A stretch of 64,000 nucleotides of DNA from Neobacillus cucumis (GCF_016107705.1 NZ_JAEHGC010000002.1:434001-498000); one strand, 5' to 3'; positions 52,868-61,846 are shown, numbered from the stretch's first letter. A program made the numbers and translations. The notes: a model not told the origin generated them from the sequence alone.

Positions 52868-53344
52868 TAAATCCTCCTATAATGGCCTGTTCTTTCTAAA
52901 GTATAACAAACTTGTTAAAAATAATTTCTACTTCACACAATTACCTTCCATCACACCTTAAAAATCACCCAAATAGGTTTGAGAAAGCGGTAATGGGGAA
53001 TATAGAATAGGGGACCGAGCTAAGATAAATCCTAATGTTACCGAAAATTTATTTATCTTACTTATATTATAAGAATTTAACAATTTCGTTAAGTGTGTGT
53101 CCATATGGCAGATATCGACAATTCCCTTTCCAATTAGCCCTTATAATGGCAAATGGGAAGGGAGTTGATTTTCTTTCATCAAATATTCATTCATTATGGT
53201 CTATTCCTACAAACGCTTTTTGACAGGATTTTTTCTACCTCTTTACTAATTCTGGTCCATATACCAATAGTTACAGCTAAATCATTTCGAATTCTATAAC
53301 CTAAACCACCGAAAAAACCAGTTAATAATTAGGAGGTTTAACAA
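52868..53344. other. 477-bp intergenic region
   Basis: Divergent promoters for the deacetylase and the FbpA-like gene must lie here. A 62-codon frame at 53035 lacks a ribosome site and is not called. An imperfect inverted repeat (CCCTTTCCAATT at 53120 facing AAATGGGAAGGG at 53150) is the only structure noticed. No convincing Fur box was found. Confidence 0.5.
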
Positions 53345-53539
53345 ATGAAAATTTTACTTCGAAAAGCAGGACAGGAAAAACGGCAATTCCTGATTGACGA
53401 ACTACTTAAGTTTGGAATTTACAAGAAAAATAATAAACATCTTTATGAATGGAATTTATGTGAACTTGAAAAAGAATACCACTATATAGTTACGAATGGT
53501 TTGGTTGAACAGAGGAAGAACAATCTTGTAATGGGATAA
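53345..53539 (+). CDS. fbpA: Fur-regulated basic protein A-like small protein
   Basis: 64 residues, basic. LRKAGQEKRQFLIDELLKFGIYK and LYEWNLCELEKEY fit the FbpA family (short helical hairpin with a conserved GIYK and ELEKEY). In B. subtilis FbpA helps the iron-sparing response with an sRNA. A strong site TTAGGAGGTTT precedes the ATG and a terminator follows. I did not see a good Fur box, so iron control is not shown here; paralogues are common in Bacillaceae. Confidence 0.7.
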   Translation: MKILLRKAGQEKRQFLIDELLKFGIYKKNNKHLYEWNLCELEKEYHYIVTNGLVEQRKNNLVMG

Positions 53540-53544
53540 TACTT

Positions 53545-53586
53545 AAAAAAGCTCCAATCCTACCTAAAGTGGGTTTGGAGCTTTCC
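53545..53586 (+). terminator. terminator of the FbpA-like gene
   Basis: AAAGCTCCAA and TTGGAGCTTT form a 10-bp stem around a 16-base loop. Confidence 0.75.
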
Positions 53587-53619
53587 TATTTTATATGAAG
53601 GTTCCATTTCGAATTGCTC

Positions 53620-53752
53620 AAAAAAATATCCGACCACTCGGGTCGGATCCACACAAAAATATATTAAAAGGGAGAAAATGAATAAGAAGCTTGTTCATTT
53701 CATGTTTTTATTTTACTTTCTAAAAATGAACAAATTATGAAAAAAGCATGAA
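53620..53752 (+). repeat. hairpin/ribosome-site/mini-ORF element, copy A
   Basis: AAAAAAATATCCG, a hairpin (ATCCGACC / GGTCGGAT), CCACACAAAAATATATT, AAAAGGGAGAAA and then ATG 53678 opening a 20-codon frame (MNKKLVHFMFLFYFLKMNKL), ending in AAAAATGAACAAATTATGAA. It is homologous to element B at 57102. Hairpin arms differ between copies but both pair. Confidence 0.7.
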
Positions 53753-53876
53753 AGATATTTTAAAAGGTGCAGTTATTTGTCTAATTATTAATCTGAAAAT
53801 TTAAAAAATTTAATTAATTACCTCATCACCTGTCCTTTGCAGACCGCATATTTTGGAGTAAAGGTGGTGATAAAAC

Positions 53877-54170
53877 ATGTCATTTGCACTTTCAGATTGG
53901 CTGCTTTATACAATGTGGGGCGTTTTTGGACTCATGATCATTGATTTTCTTATTGGATTTTTCCAATCCTTCTGGAAAGGTTCCTTTACTCCTTCCATTG
54001 CATTAAATTATTTAAAAGATATTATCTATCTCGTATTGCCATTAAATATCCTTATCTCATTGTTCCCGATTGACCCAAGCGGCTGGATCCTCGTGACCTT
54101 CTACTTCATTGGCGGACTCGGAGTAATCCTTAAGTATTTAATGGACATCAAAGGAAAATTCAGTAAGTAG
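53877..54170 (+). CDS. small membrane protein (three spans), unknown
   Basis: 97 residues with hydrophobic segments at about 8-30, 42-62 and 68-90. The loop FFQSFWKGSFTPS and the C-terminal KGKFSK are basic. It is not a family I recognise; the size and topology are holin-like but also fit an accessory membrane protein. AAAGGTGGTG precedes the ATG. It lies 131 bases before the FtsH-like gene, with a hairpin-type repeat in between. Confidence 0.65.
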   Translation: MSFALSDWLLYTMWGVFGLMIIDFLIGFFQSFWKGSFTPSIALNYLKDIIYLVLPLNILISLFPIDPSGWILVTFYFIGGLGVILKYLMDIKGKFSK

Positions 54171-54180
54171 TTGTGAAACA

Positions 54181-54232
54181 ATAATGTGAAACAAGAAAAA
54201 TCGGGTGGTGCCTGGCACGACCCGATTTTTCT
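54181..54232. repeat. dispersed hairpin-type element, copy 13
   Basis: ATAATGTGAAACAAG, then AAAAATCGGGTGGTGCC facing GGCACGACCCGATTTTT with one mismatch, then CTCGA. It follows the small membrane protein as a likely terminator. Confidence 0.82.
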
Positions 54233-54301
54233 CGACTCTAGGCAACTTATAGGAAAATTCCTCATAGAATATTCTAAATCTTCTGTAAAGGATATGAGAC
54301 C

Positions 54302-55951
54302 ATGAGGAATTATCGGTGGATTAAGTGGCGTAAAATAATCCTCTGGGCCGCAGCCCTCGTCCTGATCACGGTGTTGATTTGGAGTGGAGGGCCGACAGCC
54401 TGGAACATTGCAATAAGTATTCTTAGTTTATTGCTGCAGCTGCTATTTGCAATGCTATTTATGATCATCCAATTTGTTGCCCTCTTTTGGTTCTTGGCTC
54501 GGGGTCGTACGTATTGGATTCTGCCAGGAGAGACAGGTTCAACTTGGGACGATTATCGAGGAAACCCTGAAATTGTAGAAAATGCAAAGCGGATTGTTAC
54601 CTTGCTTAAAGGTGTTAAGGAGTTCAAAGAAATGGGCGGTGAGGCAATCCGAGGATTACTGCTCTGCGGACCACCCGGGACAGGCAAGTCTTATTTGGCT
54701 CAAGTCATCGCGAACGAAGCACAGGTTCCTTTCGCCTATGCCTCAGCGCCAAGTTTTCAAAACATGTTCTTTGGCGTTGGCAACCTTAAGGTGATGGGGC
54801 TGTATCGGAAAGCTCGGAAGCTGTCAAAGGTATACGGCGCTTGCATCATCTTCATTGACGAAATTGACGCAATTGGCATGAGCCGGCAGGCTGGCGGGGC
54901 CGGAGGAGGAATGATAGGAGGATTAATGGGCATGGGCGGATCCGGTCTTCTTAATGAGCTGCTTTTGCAAATGGATCCACCGAATATTGACAACTCAAAA
55001 ATAGCGAAGCTCCTTCGCTCACTCGGTCTCCGACGCAAGAAAGCAGATCGTCCCGCAGTATTAACTATTGGAGCCACCAATCTCCCAGACGTACTTGATC
55101 AAGCGCTCCTTCGACCCGGCCGTTTTGACCGCAAGCTTTGGGTTGATTCCCCAGATTTTGATGGACGTGTCGACGTCTTCGAGTATTATCTTCAAAAAGT
55201 TAGGAAAGATCCAACCATTACAGCCGAAAAGGCAGCACTTGACACGATTGGGTACAGTCCGGCCCAAATAAAACACATCGTGAATGAGTCTGTTGTCATC
55301 GCACATCAGCGAGGCGCCCAGTTAGCAAGTTACGAGGATTTCCGGGCAGCGATGGAGACATATGAGTGGGGACTAAAACAGCCGCTCCGTTCTATGAGCG
55401 ACGACGAAAAACGAAATGTTGCATACCATGAGGCCGGTCACGCGGTTGCACAATATCTTTTGAAGGCACACGAACGTGTGTGGAAGGTGACAATCATCCG
55501 CCGAGGCGGTGCATTGGGTCTTGCTGCAACTAAACCGACACATGAACGATATAATCGAAGTGATGATGAAATTCTTGCTGAAATCCAAGTGTGTCTCGCG
55601 GCTAGAGCAGCTGAAGAAGAGTTCCTTGGAAAAAAATTAAACGGTGTTACCTCGGATTTGCAGCAGGCAACTTTGTTAGCCGGTGCTTACCTAGGTGCAG
55701 TGGGCATGGGTGACGAATTGTTTAGCTGGCTCGCTTTAGGATCTCAAGCTGAGGGACTAAAGGCGCTTCGGTCAAAGATTAATGAATTGCTGAAATCCCA
55801 GATGCTTGAGGTGAAAAAGTTAGTTCGCGAACATGCTGACTTCGTCCATATGATTGCGGAGGAACTGCTGAAACAAGGCGATTTAACCGGTGAAGAAATT
55901 GAACAAATTTATATTAACATATATGGGCATAGCCGCCCGCAGCCGGCATAA
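54302..55951 (+). CDS. FtsH-like membrane AAA+ metalloprotease lacking the extracytoplasmic domain
   Basis: 549 residues. Membrane segments at about 12-28 and 36-66 are joined by a loop of only about eight residues, so the FtsH extracytoplasmic domain is missing. Walker A GPPGTGKS is at 123-130, the pore loop FFGVG follows, Walker B IIFIDEID is at 182-189, then a Gly-rich insert (AGGAGGGMIGGLMG). The arginine-finger region is ATNLPDVLDQALLRPGRFDR. The protease site is HEAGH at 376-380 with a third ligand D452 (TSDLQQAT). All catalytic residues are present, so it should unfold and degrade membrane or cytosolic proteins. It is distinct from housekeeping FtsH and looks richer in G+C than its neighbours, a hint of transfer. 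The start has weak ribosome-site support (AAAGGATATGAGACC). Confidence 0.85.
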   Translation: MRNYRWIKWRKIILWAAALVLITVLIWSGGPTAWNIAISILSLLLQLLFAMLFMIIQFVALFWFLARGRTYWILPGETGSTWDDYRGNPEIVENAKRIVTLLKGVKEFKEMGGEAIRGLLLCGPPGTGKSYLAQVIANEAQVPFAYASAPSFQNMFFGVGNLKVMGLYRKARKLSKVYGACIIFIDEIDAIGMSRQAGGAGGGMIGGLMGMGGSGLLNELLLQMDPPNIDNSKIAKLLRSLGLRRKKADRPAVLTIGATNLPDVLDQALLRPGRFDRKLWVDSPDFDGRVDVFEYYLQKVRKDPTITAEKAALDTIGYSPAQIKHIVNESVVIAHQRGAQLASYEDFRAAMETYEWGLKQPLRSMSDDEKRNVAYHEAGHAVAQYLLKAHERVWKVTIIRRGGALGLAATKPTHERYNRSDDEILAEIQVCLAARAAEEEFLGKKLNGVTSDLQQATLLAGAYLGAVGMGDELFSWLALGSQAEGLKALRSKINELLKSQMLEVKKLVREHADFVHMIAEELLKQGDLTGEEIEQIYINIYGHSRPQPA

Positions 55952-56021
55952 TGGAAATGCTCTTATTTAAATTATAAAAAAACACCTTTGCTAATGAAAT
56001 TAAAACCATAAATATAAGGGA

Positions 56022-56050
56022 AAAACAACCGAGAATGGTTGTTTTTTCTT
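56022..56050 (+). terminator. terminator downstream of the FtsH-like gene
   Basis: AAAACAACC and GGTTGTTTT pair around GAGAAT, followed by TT. Confidence 0.75.
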
Positions 56051-56150
56051 TTGCAGACATAAACAATCCCTTTACATTAGAAATGTTTCTCACTATGATT
56101 AACTTTGGAAATGTAATAGAAAGATTACATAGTTTTAGGGGGAATTTATT

Positions 56151-57071
56151 TTGAAAAAAGGGAAATTAATAGCTTCATTGTCTTTAACAGTTTCGCTTAT
56201 ATTCTCTGGCTTCGCCAGCGCTCATACAACCTTGGCAAAAACAACAAGCCCCAAACTTGTTCCTGCAACCGTTTCAAAGAATATTGACGGGGATACCATC
56301 CAAGTAAAATATAATGGGAAAAATGAAACGGTTCGCATGTTATTGATTGATACACCGGAAGATGTCGATCCTCGTAAACCGGTAGAACCATACGGCTATA
56401 CAGCAGCCAAATACGCAAAAAGTAAGCTTCCGGTGGGAAAACACATCTATCTACAGCTCGGTAAAAAGGGATATGAACGTGATAAATATCATCGCTTATT
56501 AGCCTATCTCTACATCACAAAAACAGATTTATATAACAAAGATGTCGTGAAAAAAGGTTACGCCAGAGTCGCCTATGTCTATAAACCAAATACCGACCAT
56601 CTTTCTGAATTGCAAGGTGCCCAATCCTATGCAAAATCTAAAAAATTAGGGATTTGGAGCATTTCAGGATATGTAACATCAAATGGATACAGTCTCACCA
56701 AATCATGTTCCTATGCAAGAAGCAATGGATACTCAACCAACGGCTGTGGAATTACCGGTACCAAAACAACCAATAGCAGTTCTAAAGGAACCACTTCCAG
56801 TTCAACAAAAGTTACAGGTACAACATTAACTGTTAAACATGGTCAACAGGCGTCCATAACAATCAAAACGAGACCGGGTGCAAAAGGTACCATCCAAGTG
56901 ATTTACAGCTCAGGTCCAAGTAAAGCGTCAGGGTTAACAGCGAAAACAGCAAACAGCGGCGGATACATCACCTGGTCATGGCGGGTAGGAACCAGCACAA
57001 AACCTGGCAGCTATCCTGTGATTATGAAAGCAAACGGCTCCACAATCAAGAAAACTTTAATCGTCCGATAA
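56151..57071 (+). CDS. secreted thermonuclease family protein
   Basis: 306 residues. A signal peptide (about 1-28, ending near SAHTTLA) is followed by a staphylococcal-nuclease domain: NIDGDTIQV (Ca-binding Asp), RMLLIDTPE (catalytic Arg), VEPYG (catalytic Glu), YHRLLAYLY (second Arg). An excalibur-like Cys segment (SYARSNGYSTNGCG) and a Ser/Thr linker lead to a C-terminal beta domain of about 80 residues (TVKHGQQASITIKTRPGAKGT). It degrades DNA and RNA outside the cell. TTG start with GGGGGAATT before. Confidence 0.9.
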   Translation: MKKGKLIASLSLTVSLIFSGFASAHTTLAKTTSPKLVPATVSKNIDGDTIQVKYNGKNETVRMLLIDTPEDVDPRKPVEPYGYTAAKYAKSKLPVGKHIYLQLGKKGYERDKYHRLLAYLYITKTDLYNKDVVKKGYARVAYVYKPNTDHLSELQGAQSYAKSKKLGIWSISGYVTSNGYSLTKSCSYARSNGYSTNGCGITGTKTTNSSSKGTTSSSTKVTGTTLTVKHGQQASITIKTRPGAKGTIQVIYSSGPSKASGLTAKTANSGGYITWSWRVGTSTKPGSYPVIMKANGSTIKKTLIVR

Positions 57072-57101
57072 AAACAAGCCTGGATTTGGGCTTGTTTTTT
57101 T
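57071..57101 (+). terminator. terminator of the nuclease gene
   Basis: AAACAAGCC and GGCTTGTTT pair around a seven-base loop; TTTT follows. Confidence 0.85.
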
Positions 57102-57236
57102 GCAAAAAAATATCCGGCAGCTTTGCCGGATCCACAAAAATATATTTTAAAAGGGGGGTTATGAAAAGGTTGTTATCCGTTCCATATGCATATCTTACCC
57201 CCGAAAAATGAACAAACTATGAACAAACCTTTAAGG
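57102..57236 (+). repeat. hairpin/ribosome-site/mini-ORF element, copy B
   Basis: AAAAAAATATCCG, a hairpin (ATCCGGC / GCCGGAT), CCACAAAAATATATT, AAAAGGGGGG, then ATG 57161 opening a 15-codon frame (MKRLLSVPYAYLTPEK), ending in AAAAATGAACAAACTATGAA. Shares blocks and order with copy A at 53620. Confidence 0.7.
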
Positions 57237-57255
57237 TTCATGTAATTTAAGAAGA

Positions 57256-57399
57256 CTATTCAATTTCAGTTAGTTCGGACACATGAACCAGTAGAATATT
57301 GAACTTGTAACTCTCTTCTTGGATTTCGCAAAAGTCGGTGGAATATTGATGGTAAAGGATATACTTCTTTCCTTGATACATGACACGTTTATTTTTCAA
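57256..57399 (-). CDS. 47-residue hypothetical protein
   Basis: A TTG start at 57399 is preceded by GAAAGGTG about nine bases before. The 47-residue peptide (MKNKRVMYQGKKYILYHQYS ... LVHVSELTEIE) has a basic head, a strand-rich middle with Tyr pairs and an acidic tail, in protein-like codon use. Not recognised. Adjacent intergenic DNA (57400-57679) holds two inverted repeats (TAGAAATT at 57451 and ATGATC at 57540 with their complements) but no gene. Confidence 0.55.
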   Translation of the reverse strand: MKNKRVMYQGKKYILYHQYSTDFCEIQEESYKFNILLVHVSELTEIE

Positions 57400-57679
57400 A
57401 ATGAACAACACCTTTCAAAAAATTTAAGAGGTTAAACATTACACAATATGTAGAAATTCCGTTGAATATGACAAATTTCTACCCTCTAACTGAACATCGT
57501 CATAAATTGTAATTAAGTAAGGTGCAAACGGTCATCACCATGATCCTGCTAAATAGCATCAAGATCATGATTACCCCTTCCAATGTTGAAACCTTTTATA
57601 AAAATAGCATATAACATTTTTGTAAAGGTATCATTTTTTTATTGTAAAAATACGATTAAGATTGTACCCTCCTAAGAAA

Positions 57680-58195
57680 CTACTTTAATTTATCATAGTG
57701 TTCATAAAATATTTTGAAGAGCTGCTCATCGCCGCCACGATCGGGATGAAGGCATTTGAGTAATTTTTTAAATTCCTTTTTTAACGAGGATGGATCAGCG
57801 CCCTCATCTAATCCAAATATGGTGTTAAATGTAAGTGGGGGAGCAGCAGTAAGAGCATACTCTGCTTGTAACATTTTTTTCAAAGAACGGACTTTAGCTT
57901 GTTCAATGCGAACAGAGCTTTTTAATTGCTCAATATCCTCTTTTAATTTTTGGTTTTCCTTAAACGTTTTTTCCCAATGTTGAAAATCGACTCCATACCT
58001 CTTCGTCTTCTCCTCGATTTTCTTTTCTATAATGAATGCTGCTAAATCACCGGGATTGACCAAGTAATCAATCTTTAAATTTTTGGCCCTTCTAGCCGTT
58101 ATTTTTCCCTCAAGAATCCACTGGATAACCGTTAATTCACTATCGGTAATACCTTCCTCTTTTAGGTGAATTGTCACTTCTTTCAAATTTAACAT
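57680..58195 (-). CDS. HTH-like/coiled-coil protein with C-terminal J domain
   Basis: 171 residues. The N-terminal part (LKEEGITDSELTVIQWILEGKITARRAKNLKIDYLVNPGDLAAFI) looks like a helix-turn-helix/MerR-like excision fold. Residues of about 65-110 form a coiled coil, and the last 45 residues are a J domain with the HPD motif (CLHPDRGGDEQLFK). J domains stimulate DnaK; here it is C-terminal, unlike DnaJ. ATG 58195 is chosen with GAGTGG upstream; an in-frame TTG lies at 58207. Role unknown, possibly recruiting DnaK to a DNA-bound or regulatory complex. Confidence 0.75.
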   Translation of the reverse strand: MLNLKEVTIHLKEEGITDSELTVIQWILEGKITARRAKNLKIDYLVNPGDLAAFIIEKKIEEKTKRYGVDFQHWEKTFKENQKLKEDIEQLKSSVRIEQAKVRSLKKMLQAEYALTAAPPLTFNTIFGLDEGADPSSLKKEFKKLLKCLHPDRGGDEQLFKIFYEHYDKLK

Positions 58196-58414
58196 ATGAC
58201 CACTCAATCGTTTTCAGATTTTACACGCTAATTTTAATGTATCATACTGAAAATATTACATGTTTACTAAATTATTTAATTTTTATTAAAATAATTTGTC
58301 AAAAGTCTTATCGTAATAGACATTTAGACAAAGGAAGTGCACGTTCCTGCATAGAATAAAAAATATATAATATATTGGTAACTCCCAAAATATAAGGAGG
58401 AATAGGAATTAATT

Positions 58415-59533
58415 ATGATCCCTACGATCTTAATCCCGGGTATACAAGGTACAAAACTCGTCAATACCAATACCCTAAATTTCGATACCATCTGGTCAGC
58501 TGTTCAAAGTAAATATGAAACCATCTATGATCTTGCATTAAAGCGGGATAGCCGTTTTGAAGTGAACCCAAGATCAATGATTGAGCGGAGTGATGTGGAA
58601 GATTTGGCTTACCGCCAAGCTGTTCACATCATTGAAAAAAAGACGGGCAGTCCTGTATATATTTTTGGGTACGACTGGAGGAAATCTTCAGAAGAAAATA
58701 GTAAACGCTTGGAAAGCTATATAGAATATCTGAAAGAAAAACTTTCTGTAAAAAAATTTAACTTCATTGGCCATAGTCTTGGCGGAATGGTGTTTAGCTG
58801 TTATTTGAACAATTTAAAAGGAAATTATGAGTCTATTGAGCATGCCGTCTTGGCAGCATGTCCGTTTATGGGCTCGGTTAGGGCGCTAATTTCCCTCACT
58901 GCTGGAGAGGGCGGCTTTGAATTTCCACTTTTCAATACAAATGACGAATTTCGAAAAATTGCCCGGACGTTTCCATCGGTATATGAATTATGCCCAACCT
59001 ATAAAGATGCCATTGTATTTGAAGACGGCTCGGCATTTGATTTAGGTAATCCTGATGATTGGCAATCCAATATCGGTAAGGATGACAGAGCAATGTTTCT
59101 TGAGCGAATTAGTCAGTTGAGAAAATTTCGGGATATTAATAATCCATCTATGCTAGATTTAACGGAGCTTCCAGATGAGGTGCAGAAAAGATTATTAATT
59201 CTTGCCGGTGTCGGTGAAGACACAAAAAGCAAAGTCATTGTAGAGCCTCAAAGCCCTGATGGCGGGGTGAAAAATTTCTTTAATTTTGATACACCAAAAT
59301 CCAGTGGCGATGGGGATGGAGCCGTTCCGATTGAGAGTGCTAAAATTTACAAGCAGTCCGTTTTAACGCTCACGGTGCGGAAAAAATGGAATCAAGTAGC
59401 CATGCATCCACTTTTCTTGAACGATGGCAGGGTCCAAACGCTCATTACTCGCTTTTTTCTAAATAATACTTCTGCAAATGCCAATGGTAATCCTTGGTGG
59501 TCCGTGATAGACGGGTCTGTTAATGTATTATAA
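58415..59533 (+). CDS. LCAT-like alpha/beta hydrolase (esterase/acyltransferase)
   Basis: 372 residues. The N-terminal ILIPGIQGTKL and IFGYDWRKS, nucleophile GHSLGGMV, a later GDGDGAVPIES region and a C-terminal MHPLF His follow the lecithin:cholesterol acyltransferase-like family. It probably hydrolyses lipid or other esters. No signal peptide is seen. TAAGGAGGAAT lies upstream. Single gene. Confidence 0.85.
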   Translation: MIPTILIPGIQGTKLVNTNTLNFDTIWSAVQSKYETIYDLALKRDSRFEVNPRSMIERSDVEDLAYRQAVHIIEKKTGSPVYIFGYDWRKSSEENSKRLESYIEYLKEKLSVKKFNFIGHSLGGMVFSCYLNNLKGNYESIEHAVLAACPFMGSVRALISLTAGEGGFEFPLFNTNDEFRKIARTFPSVYELCPTYKDAIVFEDGSAFDLGNPDDWQSNIGKDDRAMFLERISQLRKFRDINNPSMLDLTELPDEVQKRLLILAGVGEDTKSKVIVEPQSPDGGVKNFFNFDTPKSSGDGDGAVPIESAKIYKQSVLTLTVRKKWNQVAMHPLFLNDGRVQTLITRFFLNNTSANANGNPWWSVIDGSVNVL

Positions 59534-59669
59534 AAAGTGTGAAACAGCAAAAATAGGAGTCCTTTCCGTTTTTTAGTTGATAATATTCTATATAAGCATT
59601 TAAGTTTGTTTTCTTGATTCGGATTGTTACTATAGTAATATCATCTACACCATGAAAGGACAAATGATT

Positions 59670-60671
59670 ATGGCAAACATTCATATCCCTTTATCCGTAT
59701 TAAATTTAGCTCCAATCCGGGCGGGACAAAGCTCGAAACAGGCGATTGATTCAATGGTCGATCTCGCACAAGCGGTTGAAAAAATGGGTTACCAAAGATA
59801 CTGGATTGCTGAGCATCATAATTCACCTACACTGGTCAGTTCAGCAACTTCTTTATTAATCAAACATACATTAGAACATACCAGTACTATTCGAGTCGGT
59901 TCCGGTGGGATTATGCTTCCGAACCACTCTCCATTAGTTGTAGCCGAACAATTCGGTACAATGGCAACGATTTATCCAAATCGTGTCGAACTAGGACTTG
60001 GCCGGGCACCAGGTACAGACATGATGACGGCTAATGCCCTCAGGCGCTCAAAAAATGATTCGGTCTATACCTTTCCTGATGATGTTCAGGCCTTACTTAC
60101 TTATTTTGGGCCTGAAGAACATCAAAGCTATGTAAGAGCATATCCTGGAATCGGGACCAATATTCCAATTTATATTCTCGGTTCTTATACAGACTCCGCC
60201 TATTTGGCCGCAAGTCTTGGATTGCCATATGTGTTCGCGTCACACTTTGCACCAACCTATATGGAAGAAGCCATTTCGATTTATCGTGCACGCTTCCAGC
60301 CATCAGATTATTTAGATAAGCCATATATGATGGTATGTTTAAATGTAATTGCTGCGGAAACGGATGAAGAGGCACACTTTCTGTCAACCACCATGCATCA
60401 ATTTTTCTTGAATATTGTCCGGAACACACGAAATCCATTACAGCCTCCAGTTGAGAACATGGACGAGCTGTGGACACCTATGGAAAAAGAGATGGCTAAC
60501 CAAAGAACCGATGTAGCGTTATTAGGCAGCAAAGAGACAATTCGTCAACAATTAGCAAGCTTCCAGGAAAAATATGATGTCCAAGAAATTATGGCTGTAT
60601 CTTATATTTATGATTTTGAAAAACAAAAGAGGTCCTACGAAATCTTTAAAGAAGTAGTAGAGGGGAAATAA
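59670..60671 (+). CDS. LLM class flavin-dependent oxidoreductase
   Basis: 333 residues of the bacterial luciferase-like family. [69 protein letters not shown] and [24 protein letters not shown] are hallmarks of the FMN-binding barrel. It likely oxidises a small molecule with FMNH2 and O2. ATG 59670 is chosen with GAAAGGA nine bases upstream; ATG 59652 is in frame. Ends at a perfect hairpin. Confidence 0.9.
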   Translation: MANIHIPLSVLNLAPIRAGQSSKQAIDSMVDLAQAVEKMGYQRYWIAEHHNSPTLVSSATSLLIKHTLEHTSTIRVGSGGIMLPNHSPLVVAEQFGTMATIYPNRVELGLGRAPGTDMMTANALRRSKNDSVYTFPDDVQALLTYFGPEEHQSYVRAYPGIGTNIPIYILGSYTDSAYLAASLGLPYVFASHFAPTYMEEAISIYRARFQPSDYLDKPYMMVCLNVIAAETDEEAHFLSTTMHQFFLNIVRNTRNPLQPPVENMDELWTPMEKEMANQRTDVALLGSKETIRQQLASFQEKYDVQEIMAVSYIYDFEKQKRSYEIFKEVVEGK

Positions 60672-60681
60672 GATAGGTTAG

Positions 60682-60707
60682 AATGGCAAGATACTTGCCA
60701 TTTTTTA
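60682..60707. terminator. terminator between convergent genes
   Basis: AATGGCAAG and CTTGCCATT pair around ATA, followed by TTTT; it touches the 3' end of the minus gene at 60705. Confidence 0.85.
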
Positions 60708-61448
60708 TTTGGCCTTGCGGAGCAAGGTTTTTGGATTCGCATGTAAAAATAGCAAAGCGCCAACTAGTACAATAGAAGCAATCCAAATGGCTTTCGTGCC
60801 ATAGTGAATTGTGGACAAGGCACCTGTAAAAGCCCCAACTAAAAAGGAAAGAATAATAACCATGAAATCGAAACATTGAATAAGTCCTTGGCGGTCATGA
60901 AGGATTAGAGCGGTATAGGCTGCTTGGGCAGCTGTTCGCAAATTACCCGTAACCATTGCTGAATTAAAGGGCCATTTTACGAGTGTGCGAAAAGATGAAA
61001 TTTGTACAGAAGCAACAAAGGCGATTGTTACAGTAACAAACATATTAGGTACTTCAACAGGCCAAGTTCCTACAAACACTAATACAATGCTCTCCAATAA
61101 AAGAACTGTGCGGGCCGGAAAGGGAAAGGTTCTTGTAACCTTTGGATGCTTCAAGCCCTCGGCCACGGCCACTCCTAGAACAAACGCCAGAATAGGAGGA
61201 ATATGTTTAAATCCTTGGTCCCATTGTCCTTGTGCTGCCTCTACCCCTAACAAAACAAGGTTTCCTGTCTGGGAAGTCGCAAATACACCGTCCCTGCTAA
61301 CATAGGTGTAAGCATCTAAAAAACCACCGATAAACGCCAGGAAAATGCCTAAAGCTACGGATTCAGCTGTTATTCGCGGCAGCTTTGTAAAGCTCCTGTT
61401 TATATACTTCGTTAAAGAGGTAAAATTTATATTTTGAATCTTTTCCAT
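60705..61448 (-). CDS. YoaK/DUF1275 family membrane protein
   Basis: 247 residues with about six membrane segments. LGIFLAFIGGFLDAYTYVSRDGVFATSQTGNLVLLG is the DUF1275 signature. It is of unknown function; the family may be a transporter. ATG 61448 is chosen with ATAGGAG eight bases upstream; the longer frame to 61526 lacks a site and adds a soluble tail. Confidence 0.88.
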   Translation of the reverse strand: MEKIQNINFTSLTKYINRSFTKLPRITAESVALGIFLAFIGGFLDAYTYVSRDGVFATSQTGNLVLLGVEAAQGQWDQGFKHIPPILAFVLGVAVAEGLKHPKVTRTFPFPARTVLLLESIVLVFVGTWPVEVPNMFVTVTIAFVASVQISSFRTLVKWPFNSAMVTGNLRTAAQAAYTALILHDRQGLIQCFDFMVIILSFLVGAFTGALSTIHYGTKAIWIASIVLVGALLFLHANPKTLLRKAK

Positions 61449-61570
61449 CAAAGATCTCCTATCCATTTTCTTTGCGTTAAATTTTAATATCCCCGTTTGT
61501 ACCAGAATTTTTGCGTCTTGAATCATAAAAACTTATAATGAGAACACTTGCTTGAAAGGAAGAGAGAGAA

Positions 61571-61846
61571 ATGGAAAAAACACTTGAAACATTACAAGAA
61601 CTGCATCGTTCAGTTCAAAAATTAGAAACCGTCCTGCAAGAAGTTTGGTCTTATGTTGATGATCTTGGTGAAGACGATGGATTCAAGGTATTGAAGAAAA
61701 ACGCAAAACAATCTAAAAACGGTCTTTCAGAAAGAATGAATGAATTTAATCAGTTTCTTGGGGAAATTCCCGAAGACGGTACGTCCGCAGTTGATTTGGA
61801 GGATGCCATTTCAGAGCTGATTGATTGGATAAAAGCAAATACATAA
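61571..61846 (+). CDS. hypothetical small acidic helical protein
   Basis: 91 residues, helical: LETLQELHRSVQKLETVLQEVWSYVDDL is coiled-coil-like, with an acidic C-terminal half. Not recognised. AAAGGAAGAGAGAG precedes the ATG. Another small gene follows 63 bases later on the same strand. Confidence 0.65.
   Translation: MEKTLETLQELHRSVQKLETVLQEVWSYVDDLGEDDGFKVLKKNAKQSKNGLSERMNEFNQFLGEIPEDGTSAVDLEDAISELIDWIKANT

Larger units (their letters stand above)
53540..53876. other. intergenic region with hairpin element A
   Basis: This gap contains the FbpA terminator, hairpin/mini-ORF element A (53620-53752), and an AT-rich stretch leading to the small membrane protein at 53877. Confidence 0.5.

Noticed and set aside
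53035..53223. 62-codon plus-strand frame before the FbpA-like gene
   Set aside because: No ribosome site and random-looking composition in AT-rich DNA.
53877..54170. phage holin as evidence for a prophage
   Set aside because: Only the size and membrane spans resemble a holin; there are no lysin, structural or integrase genes anywhere near.
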